A stretch of DNA of 64,000 bases from Molossus alvarezi. Lineage: Eukaryota; Chordata; Mammalia; Chiroptera; Molossidae. Below, piece after piece: positions 12,339 to 23,300 of this stretch; the stretch's first letter is position 1, and each line of letters begins with the position of its first letter. The translations under genes and the position numbers were made by a program. Below the pieces are notes generated by a model, which was not told the origin of the DNA, made no database searches, and saw only the letters and a program-made list of their open reading frames with translations. Location of the stretch: assembly GCA_037176705.1 (NCBI GenBank), contig CM073885.1:165840290-165904289 (forward strand), in the 5' to 3' direction.

Positions 12339-12722
12339 CTACTGTAAACTGTCCCTTTTAGCGCCTGCCATTTCTGTCCCTGTGGAGAGGGTTGTCTGCT
12401 GAGGGCCCCTGGACCCGGCTGCTCTACAGGGCTCCTCAGTTCCCCCAGCAGGTGGTGGCCTCTGGGCCCTGCACAGCCCAGGAGAAGGCGCAGGTCCCGG
12501 CTGGTTCACTTCTGCCCGCAGCCGGCTCTCGTCGCTCGGCCCGCTCACCTCCCCCTCTTCTTACCCTTCTCCCACATGTCCCGCTCTCCCCTTCCTCTGT
12601 ATCTGCTCTTCTCAGAAGTTAGCTTACGAAGCAAAGTTGTAACTTTGAATTCCTGTTTTTCTAACCACTCTCATGTGACAGGATATCTCCTTATTGGAGG
12701 TTTTCCCTAATTTCAGAAGCCC

Positions 12723-12745
12723 TTTAAAAGTGAGAGCTTCCTCCA
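12723..12745 (+). promoter_or_regulatory. MRC1: Candidate MRC1 core promoter (TATA-like box and PU.1-like site)
   Basis: TTTAAAAG at 12723-12730 is TATA-like. A TTCC core at 12738-12741 within GAGCTTCCTCC reads as a purine-rich ETS/PU.1-type site on the minus strand. PU.1 control of the mannose receptor promoter is established in macrophages; that this particular site is used is inference. The distance to the ATG (12864) leaves room for a 5' UTR of roughly 100 bases. Confidence 0.4.
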
Positions 12746-12863
12746 CCCTCCTTTTCAGCAGGGCTGCTGAAGGAGTGAGTGGGGAAGGGGTGATCCGCGC
12801 CCTCCTCGCTCTGGTTCTCTGGTGCGCCCTCCGCTCCGTCTGGGGAGCAGCACAGCCCGGGCC

Positions 12864-12924
12864 ATGAGGCTGTCCCCGCTCCTGGTTTTCCTGCTTCTCA
12901 TTCCAGTAGCTGTGCAGCTGCTGG
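12864..12924 (+). CDS. MRC1: MRC1 exon 1: start codon and signal peptide
   Basis: This exon encodes residues 1-20 plus the first base of codon 21. The start MRLSPLLVFLLL gives a basic residue and then a long hydrophobic core, a typical signal peptide that sends the receptor into the ER. The ATG at 12864 sits in GGGCCATGAGG, an acceptable Kozak context with an upstream GCC. The donor is GTAAGT at 12925. The alignment to other mammalian MRC1 starts at this methionine and joins in phase 1 to exon 2, giving LLD at the signal/mature border. The 5' UTR upstream is GC-rich. Intron 1 is long (about 15.4 kb). Confidence 0.95.
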
Positions 12925-13614
12925 GTAAGTCGGCTCTGGGGTGGGGCTTCCTGACTTGGGGTCTGGGGTCTGTGGCAGACCTTCCTTTTTGGAGGGTTAG
13001 TGCCAAGGGATTCCTTTCAATACCTGTGGCCAGGAGGGAAGCAGAACTCCCCTGTGCCACCTGCTCTGCAGGAAATCTGCTGCCTGCGCCTGGGTGCCAG
13101 GCCTGGAGGCTGGGTGGGGGCACTGCTTCTGGGGTCAGAGGTGCCCAGAGCCCCACAGAGCCCCACAGAACCGGGGTCCTCCTCCAGACTCCTCTCGTGG
13201 CTCCCTGTTCCTTCCCTGCTGTATTCTTAGAGAGAGTTCTGTGGTTTGTGCATTCTGGTTTGCGTTTTGAAACATTTCCACCTAATCTGCAGCAAGTGTC
13301 TTCTTAGTGTTTTTGGCGGCAGGGGCTGCAGCTCGGGTGTCTCTCCTCCTTGTAGGTCTAAGGACAGGAGCACGGGTCTCCCCCAAAGGCTTCTTATGTC
13401 ATCGCCACCATTTGTCTTTTATTCCGTGAACCATGGTAATCACTCCTAGTTTTTATTGCTAGAAAGTTCATCCTTATCTGTAGCCCAAGTTGTTCAAACT
13501 GATTTATTCCTCTTTTTTGTTTCTTTTTTTCTGGAGACTGGTGATGACTCACGAGGAACCGATTCAGAGCTTTTCAAATTCTCAAAGGCATCACCGAGTC
13601 CCTCTTTCCTATTT

Positions 13615-13897
13615 CTCTAGAGCGACGATTTTCATTTTCATCTCGTGGCACACATAAACTAATTACTAAAATTCTGCCACACACCAAAAAATATGCCATA
13701 GTTTTTGTCGATATAACAACAACAAAAATAGGTAGAGTTTCGATTCATTTACACTGGATGGCTGTTGTTGTATTGGGTGTTGTCGTTTTTTGGTTTGGCA
13801 GTCTAAGGGAAAGAGGTCGGTGTTCCTGACTAAGTCAGGTACTGCATGTTTTAAAAATTCTTGCAGCCACAGCGGTTGAAAATCACTGCCCTACACG
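13615..13897 (+). mobile_element. Non-autonomous hAT element, copy 1
   Basis: The ends are inverted: CGACGATTTTCA near 13623 and, read on the minus strand, CAGTGATTTTCA near 13889. The flanks CTCTAGAG and CCCTACAC fit the degenerate CTAG-type 8-bp target duplication of hAT elements. No transposase coding remains. The right-hand 100 bases recur inverted at 25724-25833. Confidence 0.75.
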
Positions 13898-14475
13898 TCA
13901 CCAGCTTAAACTTCAGAATGAGAGAGACTGAGAGTTTTTACTCCCAGTTTGCCCCCCGACCCCCTTCTCTCTTTTCTGATCGTAAGTGACTACATACCTA
14001 ATAAAAACTGATATGAAAGTTTTATTTAAAATTATTATCATAAAAAGTACATAGACATTTAGAAGATATTTGTCTCCTTTCAGAAAACACAGGCTTTAAG
14101 GATGAAAATTAACTTTCCAAACTCATTGCCTAGATGTGCCTTTTTTTTCCTGAAATTAATGTTAATTTTCTATTGTTATTTCATCAGTTCATGATTTCTA
14201 GGTAAAATACATAAATAAATTAGGAAGCTCCTAGTTCTCTTTTCAGATGAGAAAAGAAGGGATTTCAACTTTGAGTATTTGGTTCCTGATCCCCCTTCAT
14301 TCTCTCAGATCTACAAACACTGCTCGCCACTGTGCCAACAACATGGGCAGGACTGGGGGGCAGGGGTAAGATGGAGCCTCCACATAATCAGGAAGCTTTT
14401 CAGGGAGAGAGTATTTGATTACGGAAAATGTTCAAATGTTCAATCGTAATGAGCATTAAGTCGTAGTGATTATAA

Positions 14476-14723
14476 AAACACAAGTGGTCTGGCCGGTGTG
14501 GCTCACGGGTTGAGCGTCGACCCATGCACCAAGAGGTCACTGGTTCAATTCCCGGTCAGGGCACATGCCCAGGTTGTCAGCCGATCCCCAGAGGTGGGGC
14601 GTGCAGGAGGCGGCCAATGTTCTCTCTTATCGATGTTTCTATCTCTCTCTCTTCCTGTCCCTTCCTCTCTCTCTAAAATCAATAGAGGAAAAAAATTTTT
14701 AAAATAAAAAATAGAAACACAAG
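14476..14723 (+). repeat. Ves SINE, AAATCAATA-tail type, with TSD
   Basis: The body is 14485-14714, with the A-box block TGGCTCACGGGTTGAG and B box GGTTCAATTCC. AAACACAAG flanks it on both sides (14476-14484 and 14715-14723). Confidence 0.92.
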
Positions 14724-14744
14724 CGAAGGCAGTATGGTATGCAC

Positions 14745-14880
14745 CCTGCGTGGAAGCTACTTAATTTCTTAGTGCTCTGGTCTCCCCGTCTGTAACGTGG
14801 GGAGTTTAATATTACCTGCCCCACTGCAGTGATGCAGTGAGTAAATGTTTAGAACATAGTATGGTCTATGGTAATGACTT
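14745..14880 (+). repeat. MIR-type SINE
   Basis: It resembles the MIR core ('ctccccgtctgtaacgtgggga', then 'gcagtgagtaaatg'). It is old and diverged. Confidence 0.5.
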
Positions 14881-15399
14881 CAGCAGTGTTAACTATTAAA
14901 AGCAGTGACTTTTTTCCTATAGTAGTAATTAGTTGTCCAATAAAAGCAGTATATTAAGTATTTAAGGAGAGGTTTCTCAAGAAACAATGCTGAGAAAAGA
15001 TTCCTGGAGCCTGAGGAGGTATTTCTCCGCAGTCCGGCTACAAAGCCATTCGCCACTGCACCCAGCAGTGGTGCTGAAGGGGAGCTGCTTCACCTGGGTG
15101 AGTGGACAGCCGCAGGGTGACCGCACAGTGGCCGTCATGAGAGCCTGTTCTGTGCAGGGCAATTAATATATTGTTCATGGCCCTACGGCTTAAAACTAAG
15201 AGCGGTGAAAATCTTCCACGGGGGCTGTCTCAAGTACAATACTCTGCTTAGGAGAAAGTTCCCTGCCACTAACGGTCTTCAAACAGAAGTTGGATGACCA
15301 GTTCAAAGGCTGGGTCTGAGATCCAAACTCTAACCCAGCTCAGTGCAATGGAAACATAATAGGCAACATTATGTTGCCACATCAAAAAAAGTAAAAAGA

Positions 15400-15615
15400 G
15401 CCCTGGCCAGGATGTCTCAGTTGGTTGATCGTCGGACCGTCCACCGAGAGTTTGCTGGTTTGGTGCTGGTCGGGGCACACGCCCAGGTTGTGGGTTTGCT
15501 TCCAGTACAAGGTGTGCAGGAGGCAACAGATGGGTGTTTCTTTCTTATCGGTTTTTCTCTCTCTCTCTCCCTCTCCCTCTCCCCTCCTCTATTTAATAAA
15601 AACATATTTTTAAAA
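15400..15615 (+). repeat. Ves SINE
   Basis: The tRNA-like head CCCTGGCCAGGATGTCTCAG is followed by a pyrimidine-rich middle and an AT-rich tail. The head differs from the two main types at many sites, so it may be an older or different subfamily. Confidence 0.85.
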
Positions 15616-15822
15616 AACACTAAAAATATTTTATAAATATATTTTATCTAACCCAATATATCCAAAATATTTTTAGCCCACATTAAAAATTGTGTTTTCA
15701 AAATCTGGGGTGTATTCTATATTTAGAGCACATCTGAAGTCAGACTAGCCTTGTATCTATCACGTATGTTATAGACTCATGGGGCTATGGATACCACGTG
15801 GGGCAGTGCAGATACAGCCCCT

Positions 15823-16078
15823 AATTTTCTTGTCCTGGCTGGTTTGGCTCAACAGTTAGAGCATCAGCCTGAGGACCAAAGGGTCGTGGGTTCGATTCCT
15901 GGTCAAGGGCATGTACCTGAGTTGCAGGTTCGATCCCTGGCCCTGGTCAGTTGGAGTCATACGGGAGGCAACCAATTGATGTCTCTCTCTCACATCAATG
16001 TTTCTCTCTCTCTTGTTCCTCCCTTCCACTCTATCCAAAAATCAATAGAAGAATATCCTGGGGTGGGGATATTTTCTT
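15823..16078 (+). repeat. Ves SINE with mixed tail and 8-bp TSD
   Basis: The body is 15831-16070. The tail combines AAATCAATAGA with ATATCCTGGGGTGGGGAT, so it links the two SINE tail types. ATTTTCTT flanks it on both sides. Confidence 0.88.
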
Positions 16079-16559
16079 TAAACTGACGGTTAATGCTTTG
16101 GGGAAAAAATGTGTTTTTCAATTTGCTCAGGAATGTTTCCCTCCTTGAGGCAGCAGGATACCTTACTCTGATGGATGTCTTCCTCTTGATCGGCACAAAT
16201 GTGGGAGGAGCAGGGAATAAAAAACAAACACAATGCGGACCCCCTTCCAGTATATATTTTTTGGAGCCTATAATTCTTATTTTATCTTTTCTTGGCTTAA
16301 GTGACAGATGATCAGAGGTGTGTGAATAAAAGCAGAATACCAGCTTAGTTAGCAGGATGTATGACTCCTCAGAGACCCCTCCCTGGCTCTTTATTTATTA
16401 AGAAAACCCGTGGAAAGGTGTCCCTTCTTCCTTGTGGTTTATTCCTTTTCCACGCAGAACCTTTCTTCCACCTCCCTGAGAGCATCATCACCGACACCGT
16501 GGGCATCCATGTCATACCCAAGAGGCCAAGTTTAATAGAGGGACCATTCTCCCTTCTTG

Positions 16560-16735
16560 CTTTTTTTTATTATTATTATTGTTGACAGTACTACGGCTGT
16601 CCCTTATTTCCCCCTCCCACCTCCCCCAGCTTTTGCACAACCCCAGGCCTTCACCACACAGTGTGTGAGTCCTTAGGCTATGCATATATGCATACAAATT
16701 CTGTGGTTGTCTCTCCCCTAAGATCTGTCAGTTTA
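16560..16735 (-). mobile_element. Truncated LINE-1 3' end, antisense
   Basis: This is a minus-strand L1 3' UTR remnant: pyrimidine-rich on the + strand, with the typical 'catatatgcatacaaattctgtggtt' region. It looks older than the 8.9-10.9 kb copy. Confidence 0.6.
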
Positions 16736-16741
16736 CTTTTT

Positions 16742-17031
16742 TTAAAAAATTGGTTTGAGAGAAACACTGATTTGTTTTTCCACGCTTTCATTGACATTTT
16801 TTAAAAATAAATTCCTCATCTGAGGATTTGCTTTTCATTGATTCTAGAGAGAGGGGGAGGGAGATGGAGAAAGAGAAACATCCATGTGAGAAGCATTGAT
16901 CCTTGCCTCTCGCATGAGCCCTGTCTGAGGATCGAACCTGAAACCTGAGTATGTGCCCTGACCGGGGATCAAACCCGCAACCTTGAGATATCAGGATGAC
17001 ACCTCAACCAACTGAGCTGCCTGGCCAGGGC
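16742..17031 (-). repeat. Ves SINE, antisense, next to an older SINE piece
   Basis: The minus-strand SINE ends at CTGGCCAGGGC (17021-17031). Left of about 16800 a second, older minus-strand SINE tail ('gagagaaacactgatttg') is joined to it. Confidence 0.75.
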
Positions 17032-17449
17032 CCCCTTCCTCCTCCTCTTCTTGCCCTGCTATCTCTTTAGCAGAAAGAACTGCATTCAGTGTTGATGTCT
17101 AGGTCTCAGAGGGGATATAATCAAAGTAGAGATACAGTGAAAGTTGCTTAGACACAGAGATTGGACCACCGCAGAGAAGCTCAGCTTGAAACGGGTTGGT
17201 TTGGCTCAGTGGCATGGTGTGTTGGTAAACTTAACAACTGGTTCTCAGAAGAAAAAGCATTGATTTGCGACATTTACTGATTTCCATGGAATAACACTCC
17301 CATCATGGTTGATTTCAAACTACCAATGTGATGCCCCTTGGGGCAGAGTTGGGAAGAGATGCCAACAACAGGTTCTCACTGGCCAGTTAGAGTGAAAAAC
17401 AAAAGCCCAATGAATTTGATTCTAGCCCAGGCCCATGCTGCATCCAACC

Positions 17450-17560
17450 TCCTTGGTTTATGGGTAAGAAAAGTCCTGACAGGTTAAATGATCTTTCCAG
17501 GGTCTCACAACTAGTTAGTGGAATCACCTGTCAGTGCTCAGAATTCCTGACTCCCGTTGG
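17450..17560. repeat. MIR-type SINE fragment
   Basis: The 'aggttaaatgatctttccagggtctcacaactagtta' region is split across the core typical of MIR in this orientation. Diverged. Confidence 0.5.
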
Positions 17561-18359
17561 AGAGTTCTAGTAAAAAGAAGCAATGTATATTTGCTGAATG
17601 ACTGATTGATTAGTTTAATATCGAGCTAGGATTTCTTTAAGGAACAATTCCCCGCTGCCATTTCCTGACTAGTTTTAATTTTCACAAAATTTTCCTTATA
17701 ATATTTCGACTTTTTAAAAAATATATATTTCTGGTCTCTCATCTTTCTGCAGTTGTTGAGCAAAACCAATTTCTGGTTGTCTTTTTAAATTGGTTTTATA
17801 TTTGTCTATTTTTCTTGTTATTGTTGCAAACTACATCTGATTTTTCTGTAACTCGGAGATGGAGATCTTGTGTGGAGGATATTGTAGCCATAGGTAAGAA
17901 GACAGTTGCTTTGTTGCATGACATTTCAGTGTCTTCTAAGGCTGTCGGACCTAATTTTTAAGTAGGAAGAGTCACCACTAGTTACATGTGAACTTTAAAT
18001 AATCTAAAGTGCTCAACCTCAGTGAAGGACAGGAGAGGCGGGACCATGGGCATCCTTCAGGGCTCACAACTACACCTGGCCTCTAGACAGACCCTTGAAG
18101 ACTGAGGGAGCACTCGGTCCCAGAGGCCCCAAGAGGAGCTGGCCAAGGGAAAGGAGCTTCTGAAGCAGCGTGTATGTGTATAGCAGAGAGGGAGTCAAAG
18201 TGATGTCCACATGAGAACGGTACTGACATCTCACCTCTTGGCTACCATCAAGCATTGTTGGATGAAAACATTGTATGCTTAGGTTGGTCCCCAGAGGAGA
18301 GGAGTGAAAATTAGGTGGAACATTAGTGAGAGTAGGAGGAGATAAGAAAGCAAGCTTTC

Positions 18360-19345
18360 TTAGGGTATATTCCTAGAAGTGGGACCACTGGGTCAAATGA
18401 CAGTTCAATTTTTAACTTTTTGAGTTAACACCATAGTGTTTTCCACAGTGGCTGCACCAGTCTGCATTCCCATGAGCAGTGTATTAGAGTCCCCTTTTAT
18501 CCACACCCTCGCCAACACTTGTTGTTTGATGATTTGTTGATGGTGGCCAATCTGACAGGTGTGAGGTGATACCTCATTGTTGTTTTAATTTCATCTCTCT
18601 GATAATTAGTGACGTTGAGCATTTCTTCATATGTCTCTTAGCCATTTGTATGTCCTTTTTGGACAGGTGTCTATTTAGGTCCTCTGCCCATTTTTAAATT
18701 GGGTTCTTTGTCTTCCTTTTGTTGAGTTGTATGAGCACTCTCTATATTTTTGAAATTAACCCCTTATCTGATGCATCATTGGTGATTATGGTCTCCCATA
18801 TAGTGGGATCAATATACCCTAAGAAACCTGAAACACCAATCAGAAAGAATATATGTACCCCTATGTTCATAGCAGCACTATTTACAATAGCTAAGATCTG
18901 GAAACAACTCAAGTGCCCATCATTAGATGAGTGGATAAAAAAAGCTGTGGTACATGTACACAATGGAATACTATGCAGCTGTAAGAAAGAAAGATCTCTT
19001 ATCCTTTGAGGTGGAAGGACCTGGAGAGTATTATGCTAAGCAAAACAAGCCAAACAGAGAAAGACAAATATCACATGATCTCACTTATTTGTGGAATATA
19101 ATAAACTAAACAAACTGATGAACAAAATTAACCCAGAGACATGGAAGTAGGGTACAGACTGACAAGCCTCAGAAGAGGGGGCGTTGGAGGGGGGAAGAGA
19201 TAAACCACAGAACTTACATGCATGTATGCATGACCATAGACAACAAAGCCGAGGATGGGGTTGGGGGAAGGGGAGAAGTGTATCAATGGGGGAAAAATGA
19301 GAAACATCTGTAACAAAATCAAATTAATAAAATAAAAAAAAAGAA
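18360..19345 (+). mobile_element. Second 5'-inverted LINE-1
   Basis: 18363-18808 is the ORF2 C-terminal region in minus orientation. From 18809 the element runs in plus orientation through the end of ORF2 and the 3' UTR to an A-rich tail near 19340. The plus part begins at AATATACCCTAAG and the inverted part starts with the complement of the same block (TTAGGGTATATT), so the two halves abut at one L1 coordinate. This is another twin-priming product. A clear TSD could not be fixed. Confidence 0.9.
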
Positions 19346-19499
19346 GAAGACAAGGGCTCTTTCAAAAAGAATTGAAACTGACATCAGGAGAAGTAGGAAT
19401 TGTAAGACAAAGTCTTCCAATTTCAAAACAAATGAAGGTCACAGAGCAGTTTCAGATCCTTTACTGCATTACTTAATCACTTTTAGATCCTTAATCAGA

Positions 19500-19640
19500 C
19501 CCTTGAAGTGTGATGGGCAGGTGTTAATATCTGCTTTTTACTGCATAAGAAAATTGAAGCTTAGAAGTCAGCTAACCAGGAAGGCCCAGAGCTAATTTTT
19601 GACCATATCTTCTGGCTCTGAGGCTAAGCAGTAGGTATAT
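19500..19640. repeat. MIR-type SINE fragment
   Basis: A diverged MIR-like core with 'aaaattgaagcttagaagtcagc' and the following 'aggcccagagctaatttttga'. Confidence 0.45.
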
Positions 19641-19664
19641 TTTACCAGCTGGAGTGTATTGATC

Positions 19665-19795
19665 AAAAAAGACATACAGCCCTGGCCGGTTTGGCTCAGC
19701 GGTTGGAGCGTTGGCCTGCGGACAAGAGAGTCCTAGGTTCGGTTCCCGCTAGGGGCATGTACCAAAAAAAAAAAAAAAAAAAAAAAAGACTTACA
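19665..19795 (+). repeat. Head-only Ves SINE, 85 bp plus poly(A), with TSD
   Basis: The body 19679-19763 is only the tRNA-like head. It ends ...GGGGCATGTACC and continues directly into A24, with no TC-rich middle or SINE tail. AAAAAAGACATACA (19665-19678) and AAAAAAGACTTACA (19782-19795) flank it, so this is a retroposition event and not a broken copy. The same form occurs on the minus strand at 50638-50722. Confidence 0.9.
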
Positions 19796-19939
19796 TGTTC
19801 TTCTAAACTACCATATGTGGAAGAAGGACTTAGTCACTCTATTTGCATCAGTTAGACTTCTTACTTGGACAGGGGAAGAGAGGGCATTCACATTTGAGTG
19901 TTTACTATGTGCAAATGACAAGTTGGGTATTTTATATAA

Positions 19940-20075
19940 ATTATTTCATTTAGAAGTTCACAGCAACTATCAGGAAGCATCATGAACTCCATTTTACTGA
20001 GCAGGAAACTGAAGGTAGAATTATTAATTTAACTAAGGCAACATAGCTGGTAAATGGTGAAAGCAGAATTCGATT
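19940..20075. repeat. MIR-type SINE
   Basis: Contains 'ccattttactgagcaggaaactgaagg' in two blocks and 'acatagctggtaaatgg', typical of MIR. Confidence 0.55.
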
Positions 20076-20274
20076 GCAAGTTTGCTGACCCCAAAGGACA
20101 TACCTCTGTCCATCACATCACCCATGTCCTGAGGATGGAAACTCTGGGTCTCCATTGTCTGTCCTTCTGTCCCTCTGTCTGGGCTGCTACAATAGTTCTG
20201 TTTTCATCTCATCCTGTTCTGAACCATTTCACACTGTCTTCAACACTGATTTTTTCCGAGTTAATGATAATAAT

Positions 20275-20460
20275 GAACTAACATGTATCAAGCAATTTCT
20301 TTGTGTCAGAACTGTTCTAAGCTCTTTATTTGGATGATCTCATTTAATTCTCACAACAGCCAGCAGGCCCTGTTATTTTGCCTCTATTTTTCAGACGGGG
20401 AAAAGGAAGAACCGAGTAGTTTAGAAACTTGACTAAAGTCACAGCCCATGAGCAGTGACG
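20275..20460. repeat. MIR-type SINE
   Basis: The sequence around 'ctcatttaattctcacaac' and 'agtttagaaacttgactaaag' fits a full-length diverged MIR. Confidence 0.55.
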
Positions 20461-21914
20461 CTCTGATTATGTCATGATCAGGTTGACATGACACATCAAG
20501 ATGAATGAATTACTTATTGTGGCTCTGAGTGGAAGAAGAAAGAGTGGTGTAGTGTCTACATTATTGCCTACAGGCATTACTTGTTTGTCTCAAAATTGGG
20601 GGAGCCCCTGGTATTTTGAGGTTGAAGATACAGGAAAGAAAGGAGGGGGTAGTGAATGGAGCAGCAGGAGGGAATGGAATCCAGGACACGGAAAGAGCTC
20701 AGCGGGCCACCGGAGAGCTATCGAGATGGGAGTAAACACCCAGAAAGGGTGCAAACATTCTTATCTTTAGGGAGGAAGACAGGAAGTTGGCAGATTTTCA
20801 TGCTCCTGTCTCCTGTTTTTCTCCTTGAAGTCACAACCCATATTGATTCATATTTGTACCTCCCCAAATGGATATTTGATGAGTGAATGAAAGATTGAAG
20901 TGAAAAAGAAAACAATTCTCAGTGTTTCCTTTAACCTTATGTTCAGTAGCGCTAAACCCAGCGCTGTGATCCTAGTCATCCCCCAGCCTCCAGCACTTGG
21001 CAGAGTTGTTTTGTTTTTGTTTTTTGTATACTAGGTACTTGATTCATATTTGCTTTTTCGGTTCTTTGGGGACACATATCTAGGTTTTACATACATTGAC
21101 AGGCTCTTAAACAGATCTCTTAGTTTGGGTTGCTCAAGATGCTGACCTCTGACAACGATTTGAACGATGTAGTTTATTTGGGACGTGGTGCCAGGAGACA
21201 CTGGCAGAAGAGGGGGCGGGGACACTGCAAGGGAAGACACTGATAAAGGGCATGTTAAGGAGCAGTGACCACGGTGGACAATGAGCTGAGCCCGCTGGAG
21301 GGCCCTGAGGAACTACTCGTAGTGTGTGTCTCAGAGTCATCCCACCTGGGTGCAAGGAGCTGGGGTGTTTGTCCATCAGTTCCCACTGGCCACCGGTGGT
21401 GGGCGACTCCGCTCCCAGGACAGGGGCTCTGATGCCGACGCGCCCAGGCCCAGCGGTGAGGGTTGTCAGTGGGGGTGGGGCTGGCATACATTGAAAGGGC
21501 AAAGGCAGAAAGAAACAAGTGGAATTCTGACTGTCTCTGCTACAATATACCCATTTACTTCATTCTTATCCAGCTTCTTTATCTTCCAGAAGTTATTTTT
21601 CTTCTTTTTTTCATGTCAGCATTTTATTTTTTGATGGTGGGGAAAATCTAAACATGTGTAAGGGAATATAGCATGTAAGAGCTCTATATCCAAATGGCTA
21701 CCTTAAATAACCTCATTTTCTTTGGTAGTAAGCTTGGAAATTTAATTGCTTGCTTAGTGTTGTGGAATCATTTAAAACTCACTTAAAAGAAAATTCACAC
21801 CAGTGATATGAGTTATTTTTAAGTTGAGGTTTTGGATTGAAATGTATTGCTTCTTCCCTCAGTATCTTTTGAACATTGATTTTCTGCCCTTGACTTAACC
21901 AGAGTGTGGCAGGG

Positions 21915-22139
21915 AACTTTTCTTTTCTTTTTAATTTTTCTCCTTTATTGATTTTTAGAGAGAGAGGAAGGGAGAGTGAGAGAGAGATAGAAACATCAAT
22001 GAGCGAGAACATCGATTGGCCGCCTCCTGTATGTCCACTGGGGATTGGCCCACAACCTGGGCATGTGCCCTGACTGGGAATCTCTTGGTGCATGGTTTGA
22101 CGCTCAACCACTGAGCCACACCGGCCAAGCAACTTTTCT
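21915..22139 (-). repeat. Ves SINE, antisense, with 9-bp TSD
   Basis: The body is 21924-22130, minus strand. AACTTTTCT flanks it on both sides. Confidence 0.92.
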
Positions 22140-22340
22140 CTGTTTTATCACCAGGAAGTTCTCTTCAATTCTGTAAATACATTTCTGATGTGATTTTAAA
22201 AAAAGGAAACACATTTGGGCCCATAAATGAGATTGTAGATAACTGAATTTAGCTATCCAACGGTCCTCATTTCCCCAGCTTCTTTGCAATATTTCTATTA
22301 CAACATAATTAGTATGAACAAAATGTAGAATATTTATACA

Positions 22341-22469
22341 TATGGGGTAGGCAAAAGTAGGTTTACAGTTGTGAGTACACAAAACACCGAGTTTATTCTT
22401 GTACTATTGTTCATTATTATACTATTTGCCATGCCAACAGCTATTAACCTACTTTTGCCCACCCCTGTA
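22341..22469. mobile_element. Mariner-type MITE
   Basis: This element of about 125 bp has inverted ends: GGGGTAGGCAAAAGTAGG at the left and, on the minus strand, GGGGTGGGCAAAAGTAGG at the right. A TA dinucleotide lies on each side (22341-22342 and 22468-22469), as expected for Tc1/mariner insertion. No coding capacity remains. Confidence 0.82.
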
Positions 22470-22939
22470 TAAAACATCAGTGTGGTTCATGATGGCAAAA
22501 ATGCCACCAGCTGCTTTTTGGCCTTGAGTCACTTGAAAAGGAAGAAGTATGACATTTAATTCAGACACATTGCACAGAAACAATGGTAAAAGCAAAACCA
22601 CATATTTTCTAGTTGGGAGAGAATAACATATGAATGTAGGAACATAAAACGATAATTTTACATTTCCTCGTATTGTCTGGTCAAGATAATATCAAACTTG
22701 CACTGCTTCCTAATGTCAAAGATAAATCAAGGAAGCGGAAATAGATACATTTGTATTGAAATAGAAGCTTTTCATTTCCAACTGCTCCTTTTATAAGTAT
22801 AAAAATTTATAAATTGCTCCTCAGTACAAATAAGCTTTCAGGGGCGAAGGAATATTAAATAGATTGATCATCATTAATCAGTTGTTAAATAAAATAATGT
22901 ATCTGGGTTACTAGGGAAGATGTATCAGATATAATAAAA

Positions 22940-23300
22940 TGATTTCATTCATTCCACTATTATTTGTTGAGAGACTATTATTCTTTGAAAAGAGAGAATA
23001 AAGTATTAAACCAGAAAGATAAAGTATTTCTACTCATGGAATTTACATTCCAGTAGGGAGACACAGATAAAACATAAGTAAATACATTTTTTAAAAAGAA
23101 TATATTTTAAGATGGCTATGAATATTATACAGAAAACAAAAGTAAATTTAGGATAGTCAGCTTGCTTAGGACTTAACACTTGAGCTGGGACCTTAGTGAG
23201 CATCCCAAGAAGAGGGAATTTGAAATAAGAAGTTTCTAAAGTGGAAATGAGCTTAAGGTGTTTGAGGAACAGAAAGGCCCTGTGGCCAGAGGTAGTGAGG
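22940..23300. repeat. L2-type LINE fragment
   Basis: The order 'ttcattcattcca', 'tcatggaatttacattccag' and 'agggagacacagataaaacat' is typical of L2 3' regions. Diverged. Confidence 0.5.

Larger units (their letters stand above)
1729..12722. other. Intergenic DNA between TMEM236 and MRC1
   Basis: No gene is recognisable. The stretch holds a MIR, four Ves SINEs or fragments, L1 pieces near 5.5-6.8 kb, 7.3-8.5 kb and 8.87-10.93 kb, and a poly(A) run of about 30 bases near 7137-7167. It also has a GC-rich patch at 4500-4700. The last 400 bases before MRC1 are GC-rich. Positions 3100-4400 and 10950-12030 are AT-rich with nothing that I can identify. Confidence 0.7.
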
